64,000 bases of DNA from Cristatella mucedo (Eukaryota > Bryozoa > Phylactolaemata > Cristatellidae): assembly GCA_009760855.2 (NCBI GenBank), contig WPIO01000001.1:14539501-14603500 (forward strand), in the 5' to 3' direction. This document shows, in pieces, positions 24,001 through 48,819 of this stretch. The position numbers and the translations under genes are program-made. Position 1 is the stretch's first letter; each line of letters begins with the position of its first letter. The notes beneath the pieces are model-generated. The model worked only from the letters and a program-made list of their open reading frames with translations, made no database searches and was not told the origin of the DNA.

Positions 24001-25354
24001 ACCTGTTGTCGGACTGGATCGTGCGACCGAGCAACAAGTCCCCTGGCTCCAACACCAAGCACTTTATTATCAAAAACCATGCCAGCCACGCCCAGTCTAC
24101 ACCCTGTAGATGGCTTGCAGCACCCAGGGATCTACCCCTTTCCCTTCTCTCATTTTACTCTTCCGGCAGCCCTTATATTCCATGGATGCATTGTTTTTGC
24201 ACTGTCGGGCACCTTGGATGTCCCCACAGATTTCGCCAATGCATAAAACTGTGCCGGACTGCCGAGTCAACCACCGAGAGCCATTCTCAACATCTCCAGA
24301 GCCTGAGGCTGCTTGGCAGTCTGAGCACTGGTAGGGCCTCTACCCAGCGCTCGCAGGCTCCCGAGTCATATGTTCCTTCACAGATACTGACAACTGGCAG
24401 CCACTATCTTGGAACTAACAAAACTGCAGGAACCGAGCACCTCGGGGCAAGCAGAAACACATGCTGGGGACTCATTGCTCCTTATACCTCTGATCTCGGA
24501 CTGCTTGCATGCCTAGCTGCGACCGACTGGCTGTCTTGGGATACTTCCTCTATTTCTGTGAGGTACCTCTATTGCCATAGGTGTGTCTGCACATAGGTAG
24601 CAAGACGGAGTGCCCATTGTCATGCTAACTGCTGTCGATGTTCTTTCACTGTGAACTTCCTCTGGTCTGGGGTGCGATAATTAATGAGTAGCAGGAATGA
24701 TGCATGTTTAGTTATCCACTTAGTATCACACCAGTATTTTCCTTTTTGTGAATGTGAACTGAAATAATTTTCAAGTAACCCATGTGCCCCAAGTCTTTAT
24801 TTTCCACTTCAAATTGCCTTGACAGCAGCCAGGGGACTTGTGTCACTACATAACTTTGGCTGCTAAATCAGCTGTTGTTCCCTTCTATGCTAGCAATTGT
24901 GTGGTTTTACAAATAGAGTACTGCTCAAATACATTTTGTACGGCTTTTCCCCGGCCGTTAACTCATCGATGACAAAAATCGCGTGTCGCGATTTCATCTC
25001 ATATAAGAGCAAAATCATACATAGCAGCGTGAGTCACGAACTAGGTACTTCGGTTTAAATAGTAAGCAACTTTTGTTTTTAGCAGCGAATACCTTATTTT
25101 GATGGTTGATCTCAATTCCTGTTGCTGCCAAAGAGTGAAATATGTATGGCCTGTTCATTGTAGCTAGCAAGTGCAGATAAGTGTTACCTTTCTGCAGAAG
25201 AAAGAATGTATTCATTGTACATCTTCACTAAAAATGCAATTTCAATTTCTTCTTGGTAAGTACTCACGGCATCAATTAGAAATGGATCTGATAGAGGAAG
25301 CAACCTTTGAAAATTCTCCATGTCGTTATTGCATATTAATCTTCCAAGCTCGGT
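4138..25354 (-). CDS. multi-exon ankyrin-repeat protein
   Basis: At least twelve minus-strand exons, each 27-85 codons: 25354-25268, 25191-25093, 22230-22132, about 20192-20077, 19970-19845, 19491-19318, 16343-16089, 15903-15793, 13088-12927, 9598-9518, 9406-9296 and 4242-4138. Every exon with clear limits starts and ends in phase 0, so their translations join without a frame break and give about 500 residues. Repeat signatures include GNTYLHLLA, DGNTALHVSALTGD, TGATARDVARFARRHDIVEL and GGRTPIMLAI. The repeats are degenerate, with longer, less regular stretches in exons 19491-19318 and 16343-16089. Ankyrin repeats bind other proteins; the partner is unknown. No kinase, SOCS, death or membrane domain is seen. 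Both ends are missing: more exons must precede 25,354 and follow 4,138. The long introns are full of transposons. I recognise the fold but not the orthologue. Confidence 0.8.
4290..5100 (-). mobile_element. LINE-A 3' half, 5'-truncated
   Basis: Begins with (TTA)n at 4,294-4,318 (the inverted 3' tail), then the 3' UTR, then a 172-codon open frame (5099-4581) with the conserved C-terminal block after the reverse transcriptase: RLDFCNSLLAGLPACAVRRL, a DLHWFPVKQRI segment and SYAPKAWNSLP. The catalytic RT core is absent, as expected of 5' truncation during target-primed reverse transcription. This is one of the least damaged LINE-A ends in the window. Confidence 0.9.
5101..9295. other. ankyrin gene intron; no recognised gene
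   Basis: Four kb between ankyrin exons. No LINE tail or domain is recognised. It contains a G run at 7,082-7,090 and one weak plus-strand coding candidate at 7,776-8,011, listed separately. Confidence 0.5.
7776..8011 (+). CDS. weak candidate exon, product unknown
   Basis: An open frame starting at ATG (MNGAEEKSQ...) runs into a consensus donor, GGTGAGTGAC, near 8,012. The surroundings are CpG-rich relative to the flanks. It would be a plus-strand gene inside an intron of the minus-strand ankyrin gene. There is no family match and no second exon was found, so it may be a chance frame. Confidence 0.18.
9296..9406 (-). CDS. ankyrin gene exon
   Basis: 37 codons, acceptor TTTACGTTGCAG, donor AAG|GTGAGT. 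It encodes IHSICTHGDLDKLKQLLRSF followed by an end in VKDK, matching the two helices of an ankyrin repeat. Confidence 0.8.
9518..9598 (-). CDS. ankyrin gene exon
   Basis: 27 codons, acceptor CACTTTTTGCAG, donor CAA|GTAAAG. It encodes YKDAMVLASGNDTDDAQRFY and ends NFQ. Phase 0 on both sides, so it joins its neighbours in frame. Confidence 0.7.
10076..11620 (-). mobile_element. LINE-A copy with most of the reverse transcriptase
   Basis: Starts with the inverted (TAA)n tail at 10,076-10,094. Reading the minus strand from 11,614, an RT segment (ALLVLLDLSTAFDTIDP-like, then QWFRSYLSGRL) is followed by the catalytic YADD motif at 11,144-11,133 (FHVYADDIELY), KFNDDTTNLL, the post-RT block RLDFCNSLLAGLPACAIRR and the 3' UTR. 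Several frameshifts and stops split it, so it is dead. It is the longest LINE-A copy here; the endonuclease half is missing. Confidence 0.9.
11941..12069. repeat. (AT)n then (GT)n microsatellite
   Basis: A short AT run at 11,945-11,961 is followed by about 50 GT units to 12,068 with one GC interruption. Confidence 0.95.
12553..12722 (+). mobile_element. SINE-A, tRNA-derived, with LINE-A-like tail
   Basis: The 5' part resembles a tRNA: A box TTTGGCCAGGTGGTTAAGG and a degraded B box in GAGGTCGTGAGCTCGGCCCC. The 3' part (GAATAGAGATTAAGTTCTCT, then GTGCTATACAAATGAA) is the same block that ends LINE-A. Compare the copies at 38,928-39,066 and, inverted, 58,262-58,402. Confidence 0.75.
12927..13088 (-). 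CDS. ankyrin gene exon
   Basis: 54 codons, acceptor ATATACTTACAG, donor AAG|GTATGG. It encodes TGATARDVARFARRHDIVEL, the second half of an ankyrin repeat, then about 30 residues forming the start of another (ALNRLAMAGYGQNLF). Confidence 0.85.
13185..13345 (+). mobile_element. SINE-B, tRNA-derived
   Basis: A tRNA-like head (GGCACACTAGGTAAGGCGG; B box GCGTTTGAATCCTGC) is followed by a distinct body (GGTGATAGCCGTAAAGGCTC) ending TGTTAAATC. A second copy lies at 40,975-41,105. The body and tail differ from SINE-A. Confidence 0.6.
13346..15792. other. ankyrin gene intron; no recognised gene
   Basis: Short open frames on both strands have no recognisable domain. A stretch at about 15,370-15,510 (TAGTGGTCAAGCAGCTAG...) may be another decayed tRNA-like repeat but has no second copy in the window. 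Confidence 0.45.
15793..15903 (-). CDS. ankyrin gene exon
   Basis: 37 codons after acceptor TCTTTTGGTTTTAG, donor ATG|GTAAGA. It encodes RAVLTFALDQTKGEISADVA, then ETLIANGLDLASRDM, an ankyrin repeat that continues directly into TGATARDVA of the next exon. Confidence 0.85.
16089..16343 (-). CDS. ankyrin gene exon (longest)
   Basis: 85 codons, acceptor TTCTGTTACAG, donor GAA|GTAAGG. It starts with an ankyrin helix pair (ASPISHILQHTIQRQNIDMV), continues with a longer non-canonical stretch (VPVLVDACLQAPLFFEVLKA) and ends LELKDE, joining RGRAVLTFAL of the next exon in frame. Confidence 0.8.
16721..16832 (-). mobile_element. SINE-A fragment
   Basis: Inverted SINE-A: the tail side (TTTACTTGTACGGCACCCTA, GGGAGCTGAATCTC), then GGCGCTTCACATATGCCACA and GCTTGAGCCC (B-box region). 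The A-box end is degraded. Confidence 0.6.
16935..17400 (-). mobile_element. LINE-A 3' end, decayed
   Basis: Inverted LINE-A tail (AATAATTCATTTGTATAGCA) and 3' UTR, followed by the C-terminal ORF block with many substitutions and a G-rich insertion at about 17,300-17,326. Confidence 0.8.
17530..17825 (-). mobile_element. LINE-A internal fragment
   Basis: It repeats the ORF-end block of LINE-A (GGCTTTGGGAGCATACGAG and GTCTCCAAAGGA on the plus strand). It has no tail of its own and is cut by the Tigger-like element at 17,828. Confidence 0.75.
17828..18612. mobile_element. Tigger-like (TcMar, pogo) DNA transposon, internally deleted
   Basis: Terminal inverted repeats: left AATCGTCCCTAGCCACTTCG, right (inverted) AGTCGTCCCTCGTTTATCAC; both continue into CGCG-containing blocks. 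TA dinucleotides flank both ends (17,826-27 and 18,613-14), the mariner-superfamily target site. At 785 bp it is far shorter than an autonomous Tigger. It keeps the start of the transposase (next entry). The superfamily is recognised from memory of Tigger ends. Confidence 0.75.
18359..18478 (+). pseudogene. Tigger transposase N-terminal remnant
   Basis: A 39-residue frame reads MLTVQDHVKLLDMIKDGKKI, then LEVAHHYDLNDSIVCSIR and a stop. It matches the CENP-B/pogo N-terminal helix-turn-helix DNA-binding domain. The rest of the transposase (second HTH and DDE nuclease) is deleted, so it cannot catalyse transposition. Confidence 0.75.
18615..18995 (-). mobile_element. LINE-A 3' end, decayed
   Basis: An inverted (TAA)n tail abuts the Tigger right end, followed by GTGTAGCACTGTCACAG, the GCATG/GTCA 3' UTR boxes and GGCTTTATGAGCATACGAAC. 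Confidence 0.8.
19318..19491 (-). CDS. ankyrin gene exon with probable GC donor
   Basis: 58 codons, acceptor CTATTATTTCAG. The 3' end is AAG|GCAAGT, which fits a GC-AG intron; no nearby GT donor keeps the frame. It encodes VIKTLRQVAHERRYSDILKL and ends DVNFLNK, which joins ASPISHILQ of the next exon as an ankyrin repeat. Confidence 0.75.
19845..19970 (-). CDS. ankyrin gene exon
   Basis: 42 codons, acceptor TTGGATTTGCAG, donor AAG|GTAGCT. It encodes PGLWRAVENNDAKTVQRLLS and continues to HKKRQVK: a typical first ankyrin repeat of a block. Confidence 0.8.
20077..20192 (-). CDS. ankyrin gene exon, 5' limit uncertain
   Basis: An open frame encodes GGNNACLLQYLRTYLQEGKI, then ACDLQMKNQTWLEVYRRFE, ankyrin-like. 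The 3' limit GAG|GCAAGG would be another GC donor and joins the next exon in phase 0. The start may be at 20,166 (acceptor TGTCTGCTTCAG, phase 0) or at 20,192 (phase change). The second choice would require a further exon before it. Confidence 0.55.
20193..22131. other. ankyrin gene intron; nothing recognised
   Basis: AT-rich and free of LINE tails or SINE heads that I can see. Confidence 0.45.
22132..22230 (-). CDS. ankyrin gene exon (canonical repeat)
   Basis: 33 codons, acceptor TATATTTTCAG, donor AAG|GTTAAA (weak). It encodes DGNTALHVSALTGDPCHIQD and ends DPYIPNK: exactly one canonical 33-residue repeat bounded by introns at the NK/DGNT junction. Confidence 0.85.
22434..22508. repeat. 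(GAGACA)/(GA)n simple repeat
   Basis: Purine-rich tandem GAGACAGA units passing into pure GA. Confidence 0.9.
22785..23990 (-). mobile_element. LINE-A with decayed reverse transcriptase
   Basis: Inverted TAA-rich tail at 22,785, then 3' UTR, ORF end and RT core. The catalytic motif reads FHFYADN instead of YADD and is followed by a stop. KLDD and SLNSLAACIGDINAW correspond to the FLKLDD and DI..WM blocks of better copies. Truncated at its 5' end. Confidence 0.8.
24004..24594. mobile_element. GC-rich block, possible solo LTR
   Basis: The composition changes abruptly at 24,004 and again near 24,600. The block starts TGTTGTCGGACTGG and ends CTGCACA (TG...CA); an AATAAA occurs on the minus strand at about 24,063. 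No matching target-site duplication is visible, and no second copy lies in the window. The 196-codon plus frame across it has no family resemblance and is probably chance. Confidence 0.3.
25093..25191 (-). CDS. ankyrin gene exon (canonical repeat)
   Basis: 33 codons, acceptor TCTTTCTTCTGCAG, donor AAG|GTATTC. It encodes KGNTYLHLLATMNRPYIFHS and ends INHQNK, which joins DGNTALHVS of the exon at 22,230. Confidence 0.85.
25268..25354 (-). CDS. ankyrin gene exon (most 5' found with confidence)
   Basis: 29 codons, acceptor GCATGGTTTGCAG, donor GCC|GTGAGT. It encodes TELGRLICNNDMENFQRLLP and ends LIDA. It lacks a start codon in phase, so upstream exons must exist. Confidence 0.7.
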
Positions 25355-25639
25355 CTGCAAACCATGCATAAATTTATGAAGTTAGCATTTATATATTTGT
25401 TTTCTGGTTTATAATTCGTCTCAAATGCAACAAAGACTGTGAATAAAACCAATGCATTCCAATACCCCACTGAACCGTGGGCTTTATTTGATCTACATGT
25501 CGTATTTAAAAACTGTAGCTCCATGTCTATGAGCAACCAGTATTCTGTCTTAAACTTATATTATCAGTGATAATATAAAAGGAATGACCTAGCTTGCATA
25601 CAGGTACAAAATCGCAACTCTCAATTGATTGCATACCTC

Positions 25640-26975
25640 TAGAGATGTAATTTAATGTAATGTATCTCTATCTGTAACTCAACAAAGTCATAAAGACCAC
25701 GTGGGTGTTACGCAGGAGAGTTTTGTATAGCGCACTCACAGCCTAAGCGCCTTTCGGTACGCATTCGGTAGCCAACAGACTTCGTCTCACGCAACAAAGA
25801 GAAAGTGGGAAGCATAGCACAGTGAGGAGAGCTGTTGAGGTAGTGAGTAGCATGGAGGTAGCAACTCGGGACTGCTGAAAAGAATGAGCCATAGTCGGCA
25901 GCAGGGGAGTAGTTGTCATTGCACAAGAATGGTGGGAGCGAGTTTCACAGTCTAGGACCTGCAGAGCTAAAGCTTTAGTCACCAACGGTCTTCAAGCAGA
26001 GGAATGAAACGGCTAATTTATTCTCCACACAGGACCTGAGGGCACGAACAGGCTGAAACTGATGCAGCAGTTCAGCTAGGTACGAAGGAGCCAAGCCGTG
26101 GTGGGCCTTGTGGGTAAGCGTAACAACTTGGCTCTGTATCCGTTGCTCAACCGGCATCCATCCTAGCTCTTTTAGCAAAGGAGACACGTGCTCAAACCTC
26201 TGGGTCTTGAAGACTAGCCTTGCAGCCATATTCAAAATCAGCTGCAATGGCCTAATAGCTTTCTTTGGTAGCCCAGCCAAAAGGGAATTACAATAGCCAA
26301 GCCGAGACAGAACTAAAGAGCTAGTTAAATGTTTTGCAGGCAACTGTGGGAGGCAGCTCCTAATCTTGGATATGGATCAGACGTGATGGCTAGCTGTAGA
26401 ATCAGTCTTCTGAATGAAGGTTTTAAAACTTAGGCAGCTGTCAAAAACGACACCTAAATTTCGAGCACATAGTGATGGTCGCGAAATAGCATCACCTATT
26501 AGAACAGCAAAGCCTTTTAATCCAGCCACAGGCTTAGGGTGTCCTATGAGCAGCAGTTTGGTTTAATCATCATTTAATTTCAGGAAGTTTTCCGACATCC
26601 AGGATCGAATGTCCGCAAGGCAAGCATTCAGTTTCTCAGTTGCTGCAGCAGATTCCGACGGCTTGAATGACAAATACAACTGAGTATCGTCAGCATAAAA
26701 GTGATATCCTATACCATGGGCCTTAATCACGTTTCGCAGAGGTTGTGTATAAATGGAGAACAGCGAGGGACTGAGTGCAGACCCTTGAGGGACTCCACAG
26801 GTGACCCATCTCGTGTGTGAGACCTGACCCCCATACGACACGGATTGAACACGAGATATGATAGACATCGTCCAACTCATTGCAATCACACATATTCTCT
26901 GTAAAGCAATGATATCAAGCAGGAGCAACCAGCGAACCAAGGAAGGGGCTGATGCCACCCACCACTGCATATCAA
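25640..26975 (-). mobile_element. LINE-B copy (second non-LTR family), 5'-truncated
   Basis: Inverted end with ATTTAATGTAATGTAT tail, then 3' UTR, the ORF end (26343-25975: SRLGYCNSLLAGLPKKAIRP, ELGWMPVEQRI) and the RT core with the YADD motif at 26,697-26,686 (FYADDTQLYLSF). It differs from LINE-A in tail and sequence (PLQLILNMAARLV against LQLVQNSAARLV). Frameshifts are present. Confidence 0.88.
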
Positions 26976-27689
26976 TTTAGGCCTTAAGCATAAATTTTTC
27001 ACAGCTCTATATAAGGAGGCGGCAGCCTTACAGTGTTTCTTAAAATAGGTTTAGCCCATTAAAGTCTGACAGCCTATAATAAAATTAGCACAGAAACCAA
27101 TGCACGTTTGTGGAAGGCAATTTTTTTCTTAATCCATCTATACTCATATCAATTGCCATTTAGTTTTAATATATGGCATGTTTTTCTAACAAGACTATCT
27201 ATCGTACGAAGAAAATGCCAGGCTATGACAAATATCAGCTGTGCAACTAAAGAAAAAGGCATACTTTCAAATAATATTAGTAGGTGTCAAGCAAGTTTCA
27301 AGCCCAAGTAAATGAAGTCACAATATTGCCAGCAATTCACCTCCGAATTTTTTTTAATGAAAATCAGAAGATTCTTCTTCCTCGGAGGCGAATAGGGATA
27401 AATCTGTCATCTTCAGTCATTTTCTTCCAGCTCAGTTATCAAGTAGTTTAGTCTCTGGAAACTTTGCATATGCTGAATGCATATATTTAGAATGAAATGA
27501 ATCAGTCATATTTATTTATGAAACCTATTCTCATGACAAAAGGAAAATTTATTCTTCCGGTTGGTCATTAGAAGACACATTCCACAGTCTTTGGTCTCGG
27601 ATGGGCATGGCAAATGAAGCTAAATATTCTCGTACGCTCAACAGCACCCAGAAACAAGACCTGGTTTCTAGCAGCTCTAGCTCTAATTG

Positions 27690-27776
27690 CAGCAGATAAA
27701 GAGCGCCTAGAAAGCGATTAAGTTCTCTGGTGGTGCTATAAAATGTGTTGTTATTATTATTAATATTATAAATTCT
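27690..27776 (+). mobile_element. LINE-A or SINE-A 3' tail
   Basis: Contains AGAGCGCCTAGAAAGCGATT, AAGTTCTCTGGTGGTGCTAT and a TTATTATTATTAAT tail. The upstream 150 bp do not match the other copies. Confidence 0.6.
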
Positions 27777-28458
27777 CATTCATTCAGTAGCATTAGCAGG
27801 ATTTCTTAACCAATGAGAGGCCAACTTATTTGGTCCGAAGGATCTGCATACCTATAAATGTATTTATTTATTTATATTTACCCTGTTAGATGGATATTCA
27901 AGATGAACCTTTTGCCAATCTCTCCCAAACGTCGAAATATGTACCAGCACTCGGCGTGTACTTTGATCTCAGAGTAATAAACACTTTGAAAAGCGAATTC
28001 ACTTTGAATAAATCCATTTGAAGAATTTGACTGCTATTATATCTGATGGACCCAAAGAAAATATGCAATTTTAGTCAGGAACCTAGTAGGCCCAGCTAGA
28101 CGTCGAAGGGCATGGAAATTTTGATTGTCACGATAAACATCCAGGGTTCTTTTGCGGGCATTCCGGCCCAAAAAACTGCAAGGAATAGATCAGATTGTCA
28201 GAACACGCGAGGGAGAGACCACTTGAACACTTATCACTGCCAGAAGTAGCTGTTGGTTGTGTTTCTTTAAGAGACACTCGAGTAATAAACAAGACTGTTC
28301 TGATATGCAATGAATTATTGATTAAATGAGTTGTTGGTGCCATTATATTCAATTAATGTATTGAAAGACTTAGTTTTCAATATCTGCAGCGGCTACCTGC
28401 ATTGGCAAGTCGTTATTCAAAATATTTTGCTATACTTAAAATAGTATCGTATAACAAA
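27777..28458. other. AT-rich, nothing recognised
   Basis: No exon or repeat family is visible. Confidence 0.45.
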
Positions 28459-28462
28459 ATAT

Positions 28463-29673
28463 TGTAACGCCGAAGGCTCGACGGGGTAGGCTTGACCTGC
28501 CGCTTACCTAGCGGCGTAGCCTTGCGCCTACTGCCGTTCGGTGTGCGCCTACGCGCAATAAGCTGGCCGCCACGAAACGAGCGTTTCTGGCGCTGACCTG
28601 CTTATCGTTACTAAAGGGGGTCGTGAGTCCGCGGCTGAATTTGAAAGCGAGACACACAAATTGGGGATTTTACTGAACTTTATTCGCAAGCGCACAAAGT
28701 CGCTGCGCATCTAGTTCAGCATTATCTCCACACTCCTCGCACGTTCTCAACAGCACCAACACTCTTGCGGAGGGAATACTTCTCCACACTGAGCGCGAAC
28801 CGGAGCCTAAACCCTAACCGGAGAACTAGAACTCGGTTTCCACCAGTGCGGCAGGAATACTCCACACACGCCAACTCAAGCACTCCTGCGGAGGAAACAC
28901 GTCTCCACACTTACGCTACTTACATCTATACTGAGAAATGACCCAAATAGACGGAGCTCAAATTGGAGCCTAAACCCTAACCGGAGAACTAGGGCTCCAC
29001 ACACGCCAACTACGCCTAGCTCGCACCGGCAAATCCCTATGCCGAGACCACGTGCTAGCGCGCACACACAACACAAAAGAATCACAAAATGCCAGCTCGG
29101 GCGCGATACGACCGTATTCGGTGGAGTCCACCGAATCCTTCTAGCGCTGTCTTGTCCTGTTCCGTACATCGTCGGCGGACAGCCCGCCCTCCTCCCTCGC
29201 TTTCAGAGAAACGAGTGCCCGACGGCGTCGAAGCGCAGAGCCGGACCAAAGACTAAAGACACGAGGCCAAGAGCGAGCATCGCTCGACTCTTAAAGACCT
29301 AGCTGAAACAATGGGCAAGAGCTTAGTGGTATTGGGGCCGGACACCTTGGCCCATTACAGAAAGGAATTACTACCGTCCCCAGGCCACTGGAGGGGCACC
29401 TCCGTCCAGCTTGAATGGCGAATGGGTTCCAGAAGATTCTTTCTTGGAAAGAGGGAAGGCGGGGGTTGACAGGCCAGCCAACATCTATCAGCAGCTTCCG
29501 CGAGTATCGGACCAATTCTAAAGGCCGAATCGCCACCGCTCGTCTCAGAGCTTTCTGGCTTGCTCTTAAGCGCTTCCTCTCTGGCTCACTGCTTCAGGAC
29601 AAAGGAGCTCTAGCCCGCCGCCGAACAGCTCTTGTTCGCGCTAAAATTCGGCCAAGGCCAGCAGGGCGCTACA
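28463..29673 (-). mobile_element. putative solo LTR, 1.21 kb
   Basis: A GC-rich block begins TGTAACGCC and ends GGGCGCTACA, so the ends form TG...CA with a short inverted repeat (TGTAACGCC / TGTAGCGCC). A 4-bp ATAT duplication flanks both ends (28,459-62 and 29,674-77). On the minus strand an AATAAA at about 28,680 lies 220 bp before the end, where an LTR polyadenylation signal would be. Two imperfect internal repeats occur at 28,740-29,010. There are no internal gag-pol sequences, hence a solo LTR. A non-autonomous DNA element with 4-bp target site is the alternative. Confidence 0.6.
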
Positions 29674-29924
29674 ATATGACAAGGGCTGACACCAGGCAGC
29701 ACAATGCAGCCCCTTTATGGTTGCTTATGAGAACCTTTGGATCACATATTACTGAAGTCTCGTCCAAATTATCGGCATACTGCCTTTTTATTCAGCGGCA
29801 AAGGATTGGGGAGCGAAACTCGCGATAGTGTACTTCAAGTTATACGATCGGTGCTCGTACCGCACGCAGCCGTACCCAATGTTTCGCAATATGGCATCAT
29901 GAAAAGAAAGCTTAAGCATTTTAC

Positions 29925-30089
29925 CTCTCGCAGCATAGACATCTCTCCTGCCATCGTGTGGAAGATTGTGTGTGCGGTCTGATTACTACAACTACTGATG
30001 GAGCAGCCGAGGTGCGCCTGATACCACGCCCCTGCGAGCGTCGGTTGCCAGTCAGCACTTCCCGCGGATTTTTCTGTCGGTATTATCAT
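29925..30089 (-). CDS. possible first exon of the ankyrin gene
   Basis: An open frame starting at ATG 30,089 runs 55 codons to a GTAAAATGC donor in phase 0. Its end (QTAHTIFHTMAGEMSMLRE) is weakly ankyrin-like. It lies 149 bp from the TUFM start on the other strand. No exon was found linking it to 25,354, so this is a suggestion only. Confidence 0.22.
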
Positions 30090-30237
30090 AATTTCAAATA
30101 TTTATCATAATTAAGTTCAAATTAATTTTGTTATAAAAACTATTATTTTAGCTTATAGATTCAAAACCTGCACTTGTGGAGCACTATTGTATAAGGCATT
30201 CCTCCTAAGTGGGCCAGTACTGCTGCGCCCCATTAAA
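30090..30237. promoter_or_regulatory. TUFM promoter region, possibly bidirectional
   Basis: Lies immediately upstream of the proposed TUFM start; the flanking 29,800-31,100 region has more CpG than the surrounding AT-rich DNA. No TATA box at a convincing position. Its bidirectional use depends on the uncertain exon at 30,089. Confidence 0.3.
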
Positions 30238-48479
<18,242 letters not shown>

Positions 48480-48669
48480 TAGAATAGCTGTTGATCGTTT
48501 GCATCCCTAGTTGCATCGAAGGCTGCTGCTGCTGAGTTGTAGCCGGCAGCTTGCACTAGACTGGACTGGGCAGCTGTCTTCATGTTGAAGGCAGTTAACT
48601 TGTTGTGCTGCATCTTGAACAGACTGGCCGTCTTTTCTCGTTATTCGGATGAGCCAGGGTTTGGCTGCT

Positions 48670-48819
48670 CTAGAAACGGATGGCAGTTAGTACATCACTG
48701 CATCGTGCACTTGCCTTGATGTAGGCTAGGGCATCAGCTCTGGTAGGGCCAATGTTCACGATTGCCACTGGCTTCTTCTGCTCGTGAGCAGTGATCACGA
48801 AGCGGTATGCTGAGAAAAC
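48670..48819 (-). CDS. SIRT4: SIRT4 exon 3
   Basis: Acceptor CCTTTTTTCCAG. It encodes VFSAYRFVITAHEQKKPVAI, VNIGPTRADALAYIK and ends DVLTAIRF with TAG at 48,672-48,670. Confidence 0.95.
   Translation of the reverse strand, partial: VFSAYRFVITAHEQKKPVAIVNIGPTRADALAYIKASARCSDVLTAIRF

Noticed and set aside
24006-24596. 196-codon plus-strand open frame
   Set aside because: It spans a GC-rich, probably transposon-derived block; GC-rich DNA gives chance frames and no domain is visible.
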